Origin: Curtobacterium salicis
Lineage (GTDB): Bacteria; Actinomycetota; Actinomycetes; Actinomycetales; Microbacteriaceae
Direction of reading: 5' to 3'
Length of the DNA stretch: 64,000 nt
Assembly (NCBI RefSeq): GCF_011759505.1
Contig: NZ_JAAOYO010000005.1
Coordinates: 186,001 to 250,000 of the forward strand
The translations under genes and the position numbers were made by a program. Positions 25,311 through 33,004 of this stretch are shown piece by piece (the first letter of the stretch is position 1; each line of letters opens with the position of its first letter). Under the pieces are notes generated by a model. The model was not told the DNA's origin and ran no database searches. It worked only from the letters and a program-made list of their open reading frames with translations.

Positions 25311-25350
25311 GACGGGAGGCGCGGTGCCAGCTGGCACCGCGCCTCCCGTC
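25311..25350. terminator. 40-bp perfect palindrome, copy D of the GACGGGAGGC family
   Basis: GACGGGAGGCGCGGTGCCAG followed directly by its reverse complement, between the converging phospholipase D and SDR stops. Likely bidirectional terminator. Confidence 0.82.
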
Positions 25351-25368
25351 CGTCTGCTCGGGCGACGA

Positions 25369-26187
25369 CTACGCGCCGTGTGCCGCTTCGGCCACGGGCT
25401 GCCACTCGCGCCACGTGGCGAGACGGGACTCGTAGTCCTTCTCCGCGATGCCGAGCGGTGCCTTGCCGAAGAAGACGCGCAGCGGCGGCTGGTCGGCGTC
25501 GACGACCGTGAGGATCGCACTCCGGGTCGCCTCCGGCTTGCCGGGGTCGGCTGCGGAGGGACGCTTCGACGCGGCCTCGCGGACGTCGGCGTACGCCGGC
25601 AGCTCGTCGCTGTGCTTCGAGGACGGGCCGGACCAGTCGGTGGAGAACCCGCCGGGCTCGACCAGGGTGACGTGGATGCCGAAGCCGGCGACCTCCTGCG
25701 CGAGCGACTGCGACAGCCCCTCGAGCGCCCACTTCGACGCGTGGTAGGCGCCGACGGTCGGGAACGCGCTGATGCCGCCGATGCTCGACACCTGGATGAC
25801 GTGGCCGGAGCCCTGCTCGCGCATGATCGGCAGCGCGGCCTGGGTCACCCAGACGGCGCCGAACAGGTTCGTCTCGAGCTGCGCGCGGAGTTCGTCCTCG
25901 GTGAGTTCCTCGACCATGCCGAAGTGTCCGAAGCCGGCGTTGTTGACGACGACGTCGAGCGAGCCGAAGTGCTCCGCTGCCCGCTGGACGGCGGCGAAGT
26001 CGGCGGTCCGGTCGGTGACGTCGAGCCGGAGCCCGAGGAACGTGTCCGGGTACCGGTCGACGAGGTCCTGGACGTCGTCGGTGTTGCGGGCGGTGCCGGC
26101 GACGGAGTCACCGCGTTCGAGTGCGGCTTCCGCCCACTCGCGGCCGAAGCCCTTGGATGCTCCGGTGATGAACCAGGTCTTGCTCAT
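25369..26187 (-). CDS. classical short-chain dehydrogenase/reductase
   Basis: 272 residues. TGASKGFGREWA (TGxxxGxG), NNAGFGHFG, VSSIGG with the catalytic Ser and YHASKWALEGLSQ (YxxxK) are all present, followed by PGGFSTDW. This is the subfamily often annotated as SDR family NAD(P)-dependent oxidoreductase acting on unknown alcohols or ketones. AGGAGG lies 4-5 nt before the ATG. The MFS gene at 26266 is 78 bp upstream on the same strand, so the two may be co-transcribed. Confidence 0.92.
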   Translation of the reverse strand: MSKTWFITGASKGFGREWAEAALERGDSVAGTARNTDDVQDLVDRYPDTFLGLRLDVTDRTADFAAVQRAAEHFGSLDVVVNNAGFGHFGMVEELTEDELRAQLETNLFGAVWVTQAALPIMREQGSGHVIQVSSIGGISAFPTVGAYHASKWALEGLSQSLAQEVAGFGIHVTLVEPGGFSTDWSGPSSKHSDELPAYADVREAASKRPSAADPGKPEATRSAILTVVDADQPPLRVFFGKAPLGIAEKDYESRLATWREWQPVAEAAHGA

Positions 26188-26265
26188 GTGTCCTCCTGTG
26201 GTTGCCGCGTCCCAGCCAACGCCGTGGCCGGGCCGCGCGGACGGGTGTTCGCGGTGGGCGAGGTG

Positions 26266-27834
26266 TCAGACCGAGGCTTCGGTGTGCCGCACCTTGCCGA
26301 CGACGACGTCGATGATCGCGGCGAGCAGTGCGGCGCCGACGAACGCGAGGGACACGCCCAACCCGAGCGGCAGCCCCTGTGCGTAGTCACCGCGGGAGCT
26401 GGCGAGCGTCGAGTAGAAGACACTGCCGACCGCCGCGATCCCGACCGCCGAGCCGACGCGCGCGCCGACCTGGATGAGCCCACCGGCCGAGCCGCCCTGT
26501 TCGACGGGCACCTCGGACAGCGTGAGGGTCTGGTTCGGCGAGATCGTCAGGCCGGATCCGATGCCGCTGACGAGCAACGGCAGGACGAGCCACCAGCCCA
26601 GGTCCTGCTCGAAGTGGTTCGCGACGACCCAGACGACGACGCCCAGGCCGATGAGCACCAGGATCGTGCCGATGACGATGAGCTGCCGGCCGAAGCGGTG
26701 CACGATGCGGCCGCCCAAGGTGGAGGCCACGCCGGACCCGATCGCGAACGGCACGGTCGCCAGGCCCGCGGTCAGCGCCGAGTAGTGCAGCCCGGACTGC
26801 AGGGCGAGGGTCAGGACGAAGAACAGCGGGGTGAAGCCGGCGAAGTAGACCGTGGCCAGGCCGACGCCGAGCGAGAACGACCGGCGGCGGAACAGCCGCA
26901 GGTCGACCACGGGCTCCTTCGTCCGCTGGTACCCGCGCTCCCACAGCACGAACAGGACAGCGAACACGACGGCGACGACGATGAGCCACCACTTCGTGCT
27001 GCCCTTCCACACCTGCGACTGCACGAACGGCAGCAGCAGGGCGACGACGGCGGCGCCCAGGAGCACGATGCCCACCGGGTCGAAGTCGTGCTTCTTGCCC
27101 CGCTCCGCGCCCGAGGGCGCCGGCAGGTAGCGGAAGGCCAGGAGGATCGTGACGAGTCCCACGGGCAGGTTCACGAAGAAGACGAACCGCCACCCGTTCT
27201 CGGTGCCGAAGGCCGTGATGAGCAGGCCGCCGATCAGCGGGCCGATGGCGGTCGCGATGCCGACGGTGGCGCCGAACAGGCCGAACGCCTTGCCGCGCTC
27301 CTTGCCGCGGAAGAGCTGCTGGATGAGCGCGGTGACCTGCGGGGTGAGCAGACCGCCGGCGAGACCCTGCACCAGACGGGCGATCACCAGGACGATGCCG
27401 TTCGGGGCGAAGCCGCAGAGGGCGCTGGCGAGGGTGAACAGGCCGACACCGATGACGAACATCCGGCGGCGTCCGGTCGCGTCCCCGAGGCGCCCGCCGG
27501 GGACGAGCAGCAGCCCGAAGGACAGCGCGTACCCGGAGAGGATCCACTGGACCGCCTCGGGCGTCGTGCCGGGCAGGCCGGTCGAGATCGACTGCAGCGC
27601 GACGTTGACGATCGACACGTCGAGCAGCACGATGCCACCGCCGAGCAGGCAGATGACGAGGGCCTTCCAGCGGTTCGGGTCCGGCTGGTCCCCGTCGGAC
27701 TTCGCTGCCGGTTGCGGCTGCGCGGCCGTCGTCGGCGTCGACGGGCTGTCGGCGGTCTCGACGTGGTGGGCCGGGTGGTGCGCGACGGTGGGAGCCGCAT
27801 CGGGCTCGACGGGTCTGCGGTGTTCAGCTGTCAT
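26266..27834 (-). CDS. MFS drug exporter (DHA2 type)
   Basis: 522 residues. A polar His/Pro/Thr-rich N-terminus of about 50 residues precedes WKALVICLLGGGIVLLDVSIVNVAL, WILSGYALSFGLLLVPGGRLGDATGRRRMF (motif A), IARLVQGLAGGLLTPQV and GIATAIGPLIGGLLI (motif C). About 14 helices. The ATG at 27834 is preceded by TAGCGT about 9 nt upstream and no ribosome site. It shares a strand and short gap with the downstream SDR. Substrate unknown. Confidence 0.9.
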   Translation of the reverse strand: MTAEHRRPVEPDAAPTVAHHPAHHVETADSPSTPTTAAQPQPAAKSDGDQPDPNRWKALVICLLGGGIVLLDVSIVNVALQSISTGLPGTTPEAVQWILSGYALSFGLLLVPGGRLGDATGRRRMFVIGVGLFTLASALCGFAPNGIVLVIARLVQGLAGGLLTPQVTALIQQLFRGKERGKAFGLFGATVGIATAIGPLIGGLLITAFGTENGWRFVFFVNLPVGLVTILLAFRYLPAPSGAERGKKHDFDPVGIVLLGAAVVALLLPFVQSQVWKGSTKWWLIVVAVVFAVLFVLWERGYQRTKEPVVDLRLFRRRSFSLGVGLATVYFAGFTPLFFVLTLALQSGLHYSALTAGLATVPFAIGSGVASTLGGRIVHRFGRQLIVIGTILVLIGLGVVVWVVANHFEQDLGWWLVLPLLVSGIGSGLTISPNQTLTLSEVPVEQGGSAGGLIQVGARVGSAVGIAAVGSVFYSTLASSRGDYAQGLPLGLGVSLAFVGAALLAAIIDVVVGKVRHTEASV

Positions 27835-27977
27835 GGCCACTTCACGCTAGGCTCGCCGACCCCCGGGGCCGGTCACGATCCTCCCGTCCCCGCACGGCAG
27901 TGTGAGGAACCGCACAGGAGCGTCGGACGGATCGATGCGCCGGTCGGAACGACGCCTCGGTCGGATCGGTGCGTCGG

Positions 27978-28538
27978 TCACACCGGGCTGAGCGGCTCGA
28001 GGACACCTTCCGGCAGCTCGACCCGCACACCGTCGCCCGGCCGGACGACTCCCCCGGCCACGACGACGCCCATCACGCCGCCCTTCCGCGAGACCGTCCC
28101 GTCCTCGGCGCGGCCGAGGACCTGGCGGAGGAGCCCCGGCTCGAACCCGTTGATCTGCTGGCACGGGTTCCGGAGGCCCGTCACCCGCACGCACGCGTCG
28201 TCACCCAGGTGGAGCAGCGCCCCGGTGGGCAGCCCGAGCAGGTCGACGCCGCGCGTGGTCACGTTCTCGCCGAGCTGACCCGGCTCGACCGTGTACCCAG
28301 TGGCATCGAGCTCGTCGAACAGCTCCGCGTGGATGAGGTGCACCTGCCGCAGGTTCGGCTGCGACGGGTCCCGCGCGACGCGCGAGCGGTGCTGCACGGT
28401 CGTGCCGGCGTGCGCATCGCCCTCGATTCCCCACCCCTCGACGAGTGTCACCTCGTCCACCACGGGCTTGCTGAACCGGTGGTCGCGGTCCCGGCTGACG
28501 GCCACGACCTCGGATCGGTCTGTTCCCTCGTTCCCCAT
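27978..28538 (-). CDS. MOSC domain protein
   Basis: 186 residues. VEGWGIEGDAHAGTTVQHRSRV, then NLRQVHLIHAELFDEL, PGQLGENVTTRG and LRNPCQQINGFEPGLL are the MOSC core; the conserved Cys (NPCQQ) could carry persulfide or molybdopterin sulfur. It resembles YiiM-like enzymes for reduction or detoxification of N-hydroxylated compounds. The ATG at 28538 has GAGACT 6 nt upstream; a TTG 12 codons earlier is the longer alternative. Divergent from the NudL-like gene by about 60 bp. Confidence 0.88.
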   Translation of the reverse strand: MGNEGTDRSEVVAVSRDRDHRFSKPVVDEVTLVEGWGIEGDAHAGTTVQHRSRVARDPSQPNLRQVHLIHAELFDELDATGYTVEPGQLGENVTTRGVDLLGLPTGALLHLGDDACVRVTGLRNPCQQINGFEPGLLRQVLGRAEDGTVSRKGGVMGVVVAGGVVRPGDGVRVELPEGVLEPLSPV

Positions 28539-28599
28539 GACGCGAGTCTCGTGCACCGACCCCGCTGTCGGCAACGGGCGACGTGCCTAGGCTGGCGGG

Positions 28600-28650
28600 G
28601 TGGTCCTGCCCTGTCCGTCGTCCGTCCGCCCCGACCGGCACGCGCCGTGA
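28600..28650 (+). CDS. 16-codon leader ORF coupled to the Nudix gene
   Basis: GTG at 28600 lies exactly 6 nt after TAGGCT (28588-28593 region), the leaderless spacing seen elsewhere here. It reads VVLPCPSSVRPDRHAP and its TGA overlaps the GTG of the Nudix gene in GTGA. The Nudix GTG has no ribosome site of its own, so translating this short frame may be what delivers ribosomes to it. Inferred; no homology. Confidence 0.4.
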   Translation: MVLPCPSSVRPDRHAP

Positions 28651-29324
28651 CCGCGCGGGAACAGCTCGCGGCGGCCGTCGCCCCGGGTGCCGCACCACTC
28701 GTGAGCGGCATGCCGTCGGCACCGTCACCACGGCAGGCGGCGGTCCTCATGCTCTTCGGCGCGCTCGACCACGTGCCGAGCGGCCGTCCGGCACGCTCCA
28801 CCGACGTCCCACGCGACCTGGACGTGCTCCTGCTCGCCCGCGCCAGCACCCTGCGCTCCCACGCCGGCGAGGTCGCCTTCCCCGGAGGACGCGTCGACCC
28901 CGGTGACGCCGACGTGGTCGCCGCCGCACTCCGGGAGGCGCGTGAGGAGACCGGCCTGGACGTCTCGGGCGTCGACGTGCTCGGCTCCGCGACCCCGGTA
29001 CCGCTCGCCCATTCACGACACCTGGTCACGCCGGTCCTCGGCTGGTGGCGAGCGCCGTCACCGATCCGGGTGGTGGACGAGGCGGAGTCGGCAGCCGTCT
29101 TCCGGACCCAGGTCGCCGACCTGCTCGATCCGGCGAACCGCGGCGTCACGGAGTTCCGTCGGGAGGGCCGGACCTGGCGCGGGCCGGCGTTCACCGTCCG
29201 GGCGGACTCCGGGTCGTACGTCGTGTGGGGCTTCACCGCGACGCTGCTCGACGGGCTGTTCGACCGCGTCGGGTGGACGGAGCCGTGGGACCACGAGCGA
29301 GTGGTGGCCATCCCCGGGCAGTGA
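28647..29324 (+). CDS. NudL-type Nudix CoA pyrophosphatase
   Basis: 225 residues. LLLARASTLRSHAGEVAFPGGRVDPGD is the NudL/UPF0035 signature that precedes the Nudix box, and DVVAAALREAREETGLD completes GX5EX7REUXEEXGU. Family members split CoA and its esters into 4'-phosphopantetheine and ADP. The GTG start overlaps the TGA of the short leader frame at 28600. It is divergent from the MOSC gene and converges with the TetR at 29360. Confidence 0.88.
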   Translation: MTAREQLAAAVAPGAAPLVSGMPSAPSPRQAAVLMLFGALDHVPSGRPARSTDVPRDLDVLLLARASTLRSHAGEVAFPGGRVDPGDADVVAAALREAREETGLDVSGVDVLGSATPVPLAHSRHLVTPVLGWWRAPSPIRVVDEAESAAVFRTQVADLLDPANRGVTEFRREGRTWRGPAFTVRADSGSYVVWGFTATLLDGLFDRVGWTEPWDHERVVAIPGQ

Positions 29325-29359
29325 GTGCAGGCCGGGCAGTGAGCGCTTCTGCGGGAGCC

Positions 29360-29890
29360 TCAGCTCGCCGCGAGGCCGCGCAGCACGACGTCGGCGAGCA
29401 CCCGCGCCTCGGACGCCCACTCGGGCCGGTCGGTGGCGGACCCGATGCCGTGCAGGGCGACCAGCACGGCTCCGGCGGTGACGTCGTCGCGGACGGCCCC
29501 GTCAGCGACCGCACGGTCCATGAGGTCGGTGAGCGTGCGTTCCAGTTCGCCCCCGCCGTCGGCCTGCGTCGCCGGATCGACCACGGCGGCGAGGGTCCGT
29601 GCGAGTGCCGCGTGCTCGACGACGTGGTCGACGAACGCGTGGACGAAGGCGCTGAGGCTCTCGTCCGCCGGTCGCGTCGAGTCCCGGGCCTGGTCGCAGA
29701 GCGTCTCGACCTCGCCCTGGTAGACCGCTGCTGCCAGGGCCTCCCGCGTCGGGAAGTGCCGGTACAGCGTGCCGACGCCGACGCCGGCGCGTTCCGCGAA
29801 GTCGTCGAACCGGAGATGCTCGTCGCGCTCGAACACGTCCCGGGCGGCAGCGATGATCGCGTCCCGGTTGCGGCGGGCGTCGGCGCGCAC
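29360..29890 (-). CDS. TetR family regulator
   Basis: 176 residues: RNRDAIIAAARDVFERDEHLRFDDFAERAGVGVGTLYRHFPTREAL is the HTH. The C-terminal half fits the TetR_C family with a conserved helix EHAALARTLAAVVD. It starts at a GTG with GAGGGGG upstream and is divergent from the reductase at 29983. Palindromes GGAGATCGTCTCC and GGAGACAGCCTCC in between are likely operators. Confidence 0.92.
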   Translation of the reverse strand: MRADARRNRDAIIAAARDVFERDEHLRFDDFAERAGVGVGTLYRHFPTREALAAAVYQGEVETLCDQARDSTRPADESLSAFVHAFVDHVVEHAALARTLAAVVDPATQADGGGELERTLTDLMDRAVADGAVRDDVTAGAVLVALHGIGSATDRPEWASEARVLADVVLRGLAAS

Positions 29891-29915
29891 AGGGCCCCCT
29901 CGAGGATCACGGACG

Positions 29916-29964
29916 TTGACAAGTGGAGATCGTCTCCGTATCGTCGCAACCGGAGACAGCCTCC
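29916..29964 (+). promoter_or_regulatory. reductase promoter with two GGAG-n5-CTCC operators
   Basis: TTGACA (29916-29921), 17-nt spacer and TATCGT (29939-29944). GGAGATCGTCTCC (29925-29937) fills the spacer and GGAGACAGCCTCC (29952-29964) follows the expected start. AGGAGG precedes the gene. The promoter is close to consensus, so it should be strong when the repressor is released. Confidence 0.68.
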
Positions 29965-29982
29965 AGAATAACCAGGAGGTGC

Positions 29983-30924
29983 GTGTTGCGGATCCTCATG
30001 TTGGGTCGCGGTGTCATCGCGTCGGTCTACGGACAGGCGTTCGAGCAGGCCGGTCACGACGTCGTCCACCACGTCCGTCCGGGCAGGACCGCCGAGTACC
30101 GCGAGCCCCTCGCGATGGACGTCCTCGACGGACGGCGCGGACCGGTCGGCCGACGGACCTGCACCACGTACCGCCCCCGCCTCCGCGAGACGTCCGAGCC
30201 CGATGACGGCGTCGACCTGGTCGTCCTCAGCGTCGGCCACCACCAGCTGCAGGAAGCCGCGGCCTTCCTGGCACCGCGCATCGGCGACGCGACCGTGGTG
30301 GTCCTCGGCAACGTGTGGGACGAACTCGCCACGGCAGTCGCCCCCATCCCGGTGGAGCAGGTGGTGTTCGGGTTCCCCGGCGCCGGTGGCGGCTTCGGCG
30401 CGGACGGGACGCTCCACGGAGCCGTCCTCCGCTCGATCACGCTCGGCGCGGCGGTGACGCCGTCCGATCGACGTGGCGCGGAGGCCCGAGCCGCCTTCCG
30501 TCAGGCCGGGTTCACCCTCCGCGACGAAGGGGACATCCGAGGGTGGCTCCTCCTGCACTTCGTGCTGGATGCCGGCATGTTCTCCCAGGCGCTGGCGACC
30601 GGCGGGTTGATGAACATGGTCGGCGACCGTCGCGCGCTCCGCGAGGCCTTCCGCACGGCGCGGGAGCTGTTGCCGGTCATCGAGGCACGGGGCGTCGACC
30701 TCGCTCGCCATCGCACCGCGGTGATGCCGACCCGGTTCCCGGGAGTGACGGGTGCCGCCCTGGGACTCGCCACCGTCGTCGTCCCGATGGCCCGGGCGAC
30801 CCTCGCCGCACACGGTGACCCGCACGCCGCGGAACCGCGGGCAGTGCTCCGCGACGTCACACGGACCGCTCGCGCCTCCGGCATCGCGACCCCGCGCCTC
30901 GACCGAGCCCTGCACGGGCACTGA
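29983..30924 (+). CDS. ketopantoate reductase-like (ApbA/PanE) oxidoreductase
   Basis: 313 residues: VLRILMLGRGVIASVYGQAFEQAGHDV is the dinucleotide loop (GRGVIAS, a GxGxxG variant), followed by VDLVVLSVGHHQL and a C-terminal helical domain (RGWLLLHFVLDAGMFSQAL). The catalytic Lys and Asn of true PanE are not clear, so it is better called ApbA-like. GTG at 29983 lies 3 nt after AGGAGG; the following TTG (29986) gives the better spacing and may be the real start. It faces the TetR gene at 29360 and is probably induced by that regulator's ligand. Confidence 0.8.
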   Translation: MLRILMLGRGVIASVYGQAFEQAGHDVVHHVRPGRTAEYREPLAMDVLDGRRGPVGRRTCTTYRPRLRETSEPDDGVDLVVLSVGHHQLQEAAAFLAPRIGDATVVVLGNVWDELATAVAPIPVEQVVFGFPGAGGGFGADGTLHGAVLRSITLGAAVTPSDRRGAEARAAFRQAGFTLRDEGDIRGWLLLHFVLDAGMFSQALATGGLMNMVGDRRALREAFRTARELLPVIEARGVDLARHRTAVMPTRFPGVTGAALGLATVVVPMARATLAAHGDPHAAEPRAVLRDVTRTARASGIATPRLDRALHGH

Positions 30925-31007
30925 CGCAGCGCTCGATCGCGTCGGGAGCGCGGTCCGGTCCCGGGGCCCTCCGCCGCGCTCGCGCGGCACCGCCGCCGCC
31001 GCCGCCG

Positions 31008-32057
31008 TCAGGGCAGCAGGACGACCTTGCCGTTGAGGGTCCGCGACTCTGCCAGCGCGAGCGCCGCTGCCGCGTCACCCAGGGGGAAACGCGCGGCGAT
31101 GTTCGCGGAGATCGTGCCGTCGGACAGGAGGCCGAAGACCCGGCCGAGGTCAGCCTCCAGTCGGCGGCGGAAACGCGCCGGGCGGAGGGAGTGGCCGGAC
31201 CAGAGGTCGTAGAACGTCGCCCGCCTGCCGTTCGGCAGCGCACTCCAGAGCAGGGCCTGGCCGATCGCCGTGAGGAACGGCATGAGGAGCGAGCCGGTGC
31301 CGCTGACCGCCTGGACGATGGCGTAGCCCACCAGGACCCCGCCCCTGCCGAGGAGCGCGAACGACCGCTTCGCGTTGTCCCCGCCGATGTTGTCGAAGAC
31401 GGCGGCCACTCCGGCGGGCGCGTGCCGGCGGACGAGGGCCGGGAGGTCCGGGTCGGCGTAGTCGACCGGGATCACGCCCGCAGCGCGGAGCGCGTCGTGG
31501 TGCCGGGGCGACGCTGCGCCGATGACGGTGACGCCGTGGTGCTGGGCGAGCTGGATGAGGATGCCGCCGACCCCGCCGTTCGCGCCGAAGACCAGGATCG
31601 TCTGGCCCGGGCGCACCTTCGCGGAGCGGTGCAGCATCTGCCAGGCGGTGACGCCGTTGACCACGACGGTCTCGGCATCCTCGGACGTGATCCCGTCCGG
31701 CACCACGACGCTGTCCCGCGCCTCGACCACGACGTGCGTCGCCCATCCCCCGGTCTTGGTCATCGTCGCGACCCGTTCGCCGAGCATCTCCGGGTCCGCA
31801 CCGGGCCCCACCGCGATGACACGTCCGACCAGGTCGTAGCCGGGGGTGAACGGGAACGGCGGCTGGCCGTAGTACCGGCCACGGCGCATGGCCTGTTCCG
31901 CGAAGGCGATGCCGGTGGCCTCCATGCGGAGGAGCAGCTGCCGAGGGCCAGGGGCGGGGGTCGGCCCGGTCGCGATCCGGAGACCGGCGGGCTCCACGAG
32001 TCCGGGGAGGACGACCCGGGTCGTCGTGGCGGTGGACGGTGCGGTTGCGTCGGTCAT
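31008..32057 (-). CDS. zinc-independent MDR/quinone oxidoreductase-like enzyme
   Basis: 349 residues. LVEPAGLRIATGPTPAPGPRQLLLRMEATGIAFAEQAMRRGRYY and FPFTPGYDLVGRVIAVGPGAD form the GroES-like part; VFGANGGVGGILIQLAQHHGVTVIGAAS is the Rossmann part. No zinc-ligand Cys cluster, as in quinone oxidoreductases (zeta-crystallin type). NADPH-dependent reduction of quinones or enones is the family role. ATG at 32057 follows GGAGG by 7 nt. The TetR gene at 32196 is divergent. Confidence 0.88.
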   Translation of the reverse strand: MTDATAPSTATTTRVVLPGLVEPAGLRIATGPTPAPGPRQLLLRMEATGIAFAEQAMRRGRYYGQPPFPFTPGYDLVGRVIAVGPGADPEMLGERVATMTKTGGWATHVVVEARDSVVVPDGITSEDAETVVVNGVTAWQMLHRSAKVRPGQTILVFGANGGVGGILIQLAQHHGVTVIGAASPRHHDALRAAGVIPVDYADPDLPALVRRHAPAGVAAVFDNIGGDNAKRSFALLGRGGVLVGYAIVQAVSGTGSLLMPFLTAIGQALLWSALPNGRRATFYDLWSGHSLRPARFRRRLEADLGRVFGLLSDGTISANIAARFPLGDAAAALALAESRTLNGKVVLLP

Positions 32058-32162
32058 GGTGGTTCCTCCGGTGCGTCGTGTGCGGTGCTGCTCGTGGTGC
32101 GGGGCGGGCACGTCTCGGAGGTTCCCGATGCGTTGCGACTGTCCGTCGCTTTGTGAACACCC

Positions 32163-32176
32163 TTCACGCTAGTGAA
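32163..32176. promoter_or_regulatory. TTCAC-n4-GTGAA operator between TetR and reductase
   Basis: TTCACGCTAGTGAA is the only clear dyad in the 138-bp divergent region. TACAGT stands 6 nt before the TetR GTG at 32196, so a bound repressor here would cover its promoter. Confidence 0.6.
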
Positions 32177-32195
32177 TGGCTGTTACAGTGTCAAG

Positions 32196-32942
32196 GTGAC
32201 CACAGGAGTAGCGGGGCCCAGCACGCCGAAGCCGACGCGGCGCGAAGAACGTCGACGGCAGACCGTGCAGGAGATCAAGGACCTCGCCATGGCCCAGATC
32301 GCGGCGGACGGCCCGGACGCCGTCTCGCTGAGCGGCATCGTGCGCGAGATGTCGATGTCCCCCGCTGCGGTGTACCGGTACTTCGCGAACCGGGACGCAC
32401 TGCTGGCCGACCTGGTCGTGGACGCGTACGACGAGCTGGCCGACACCCTCGTCGCGCTCGAATGGGGACCGGGCACCGCGGAGGAGCACCTCGACGTGGT
32501 CCTCCGCGCCACCCGCTCCTGGGCGCTCGACCACCCCAACGCCTACCGCCTGGTGTTCCAGACGAGCATCGGGTCGGGGCAGGAACTCGCACCGGAGCGG
32601 ACGATCCCGGCGGCCTCGCGGAGCATGGCCGTGATCGTCGAGGCACTCGGCGCAGTGGCGGCCGGCAGCGGGGCATCGGCGCAGGCCGGCTCCTCCGAGG
32701 TGACCGACACCGTCCGGGCGTCGGTCGGTGCGTGGGCGGACCGCTCCGGGCTGGCCGACGTCGGTGTCGACGTGCTCGCCCTCGCGCTCCTGACGTGGAC
32801 GCGGCTGCACGGGATCATCAGCCTGGAGATCGGCGGACACCTCGGGTCGATGGGCATCGGCGCGGACGTGCTGTACGAGTCGGAGATCGCGACGATCCGA
32901 GCGCAGGCCCGTAGTCTGACTCCCGGTCACCGCCGCCGCTGA
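32196..32942 (+). CDS. TetR family regulator
   Basis: 248 residues from a GTG with TACAGT 6 nt upstream and no ribosome site. REERRRQTVQEIKDLAMAQIAADGPDAVSLSGIVREMSMSPAAVYRYFANRDALLADL is the HTH and its flanks; WALDHPNAYRLVFQTSIGSG and ADVGVDVLALALLTWTRLHGIISLEI mark the TetR_C_33-like (WHG) C-terminal domain. Likely repressor of the divergent oxidoreductase at 31008-32057. Confidence 0.92.
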   Translation: MTTGVAGPSTPKPTRREERRRQTVQEIKDLAMAQIAADGPDAVSLSGIVREMSMSPAAVYRYFANRDALLADLVVDAYDELADTLVALEWGPGTAEEHLDVVLRATRSWALDHPNAYRLVFQTSIGSGQELAPERTIPAASRSMAVIVEALGAVAAGSGASAQAGSSEVTDTVRASVGAWADRSGLADVGVDVLALALLTWTRLHGIISLEIGGHLGSMGIGADVLYESEIATIRAQARSLTPGHRRR

Positions 32943-33004
32943 GGCCCCGAGTCGGGGCACCCCGCCATCTCAGTCGGGCCCGGTCACCCGCGGAAGGAAC
33001 CCCC

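Noticed and set aside
30980..31010. CCGCCG repeats after the ApbA-like gene
   Set aside because: Simple-sequence run, no hairpin of note.
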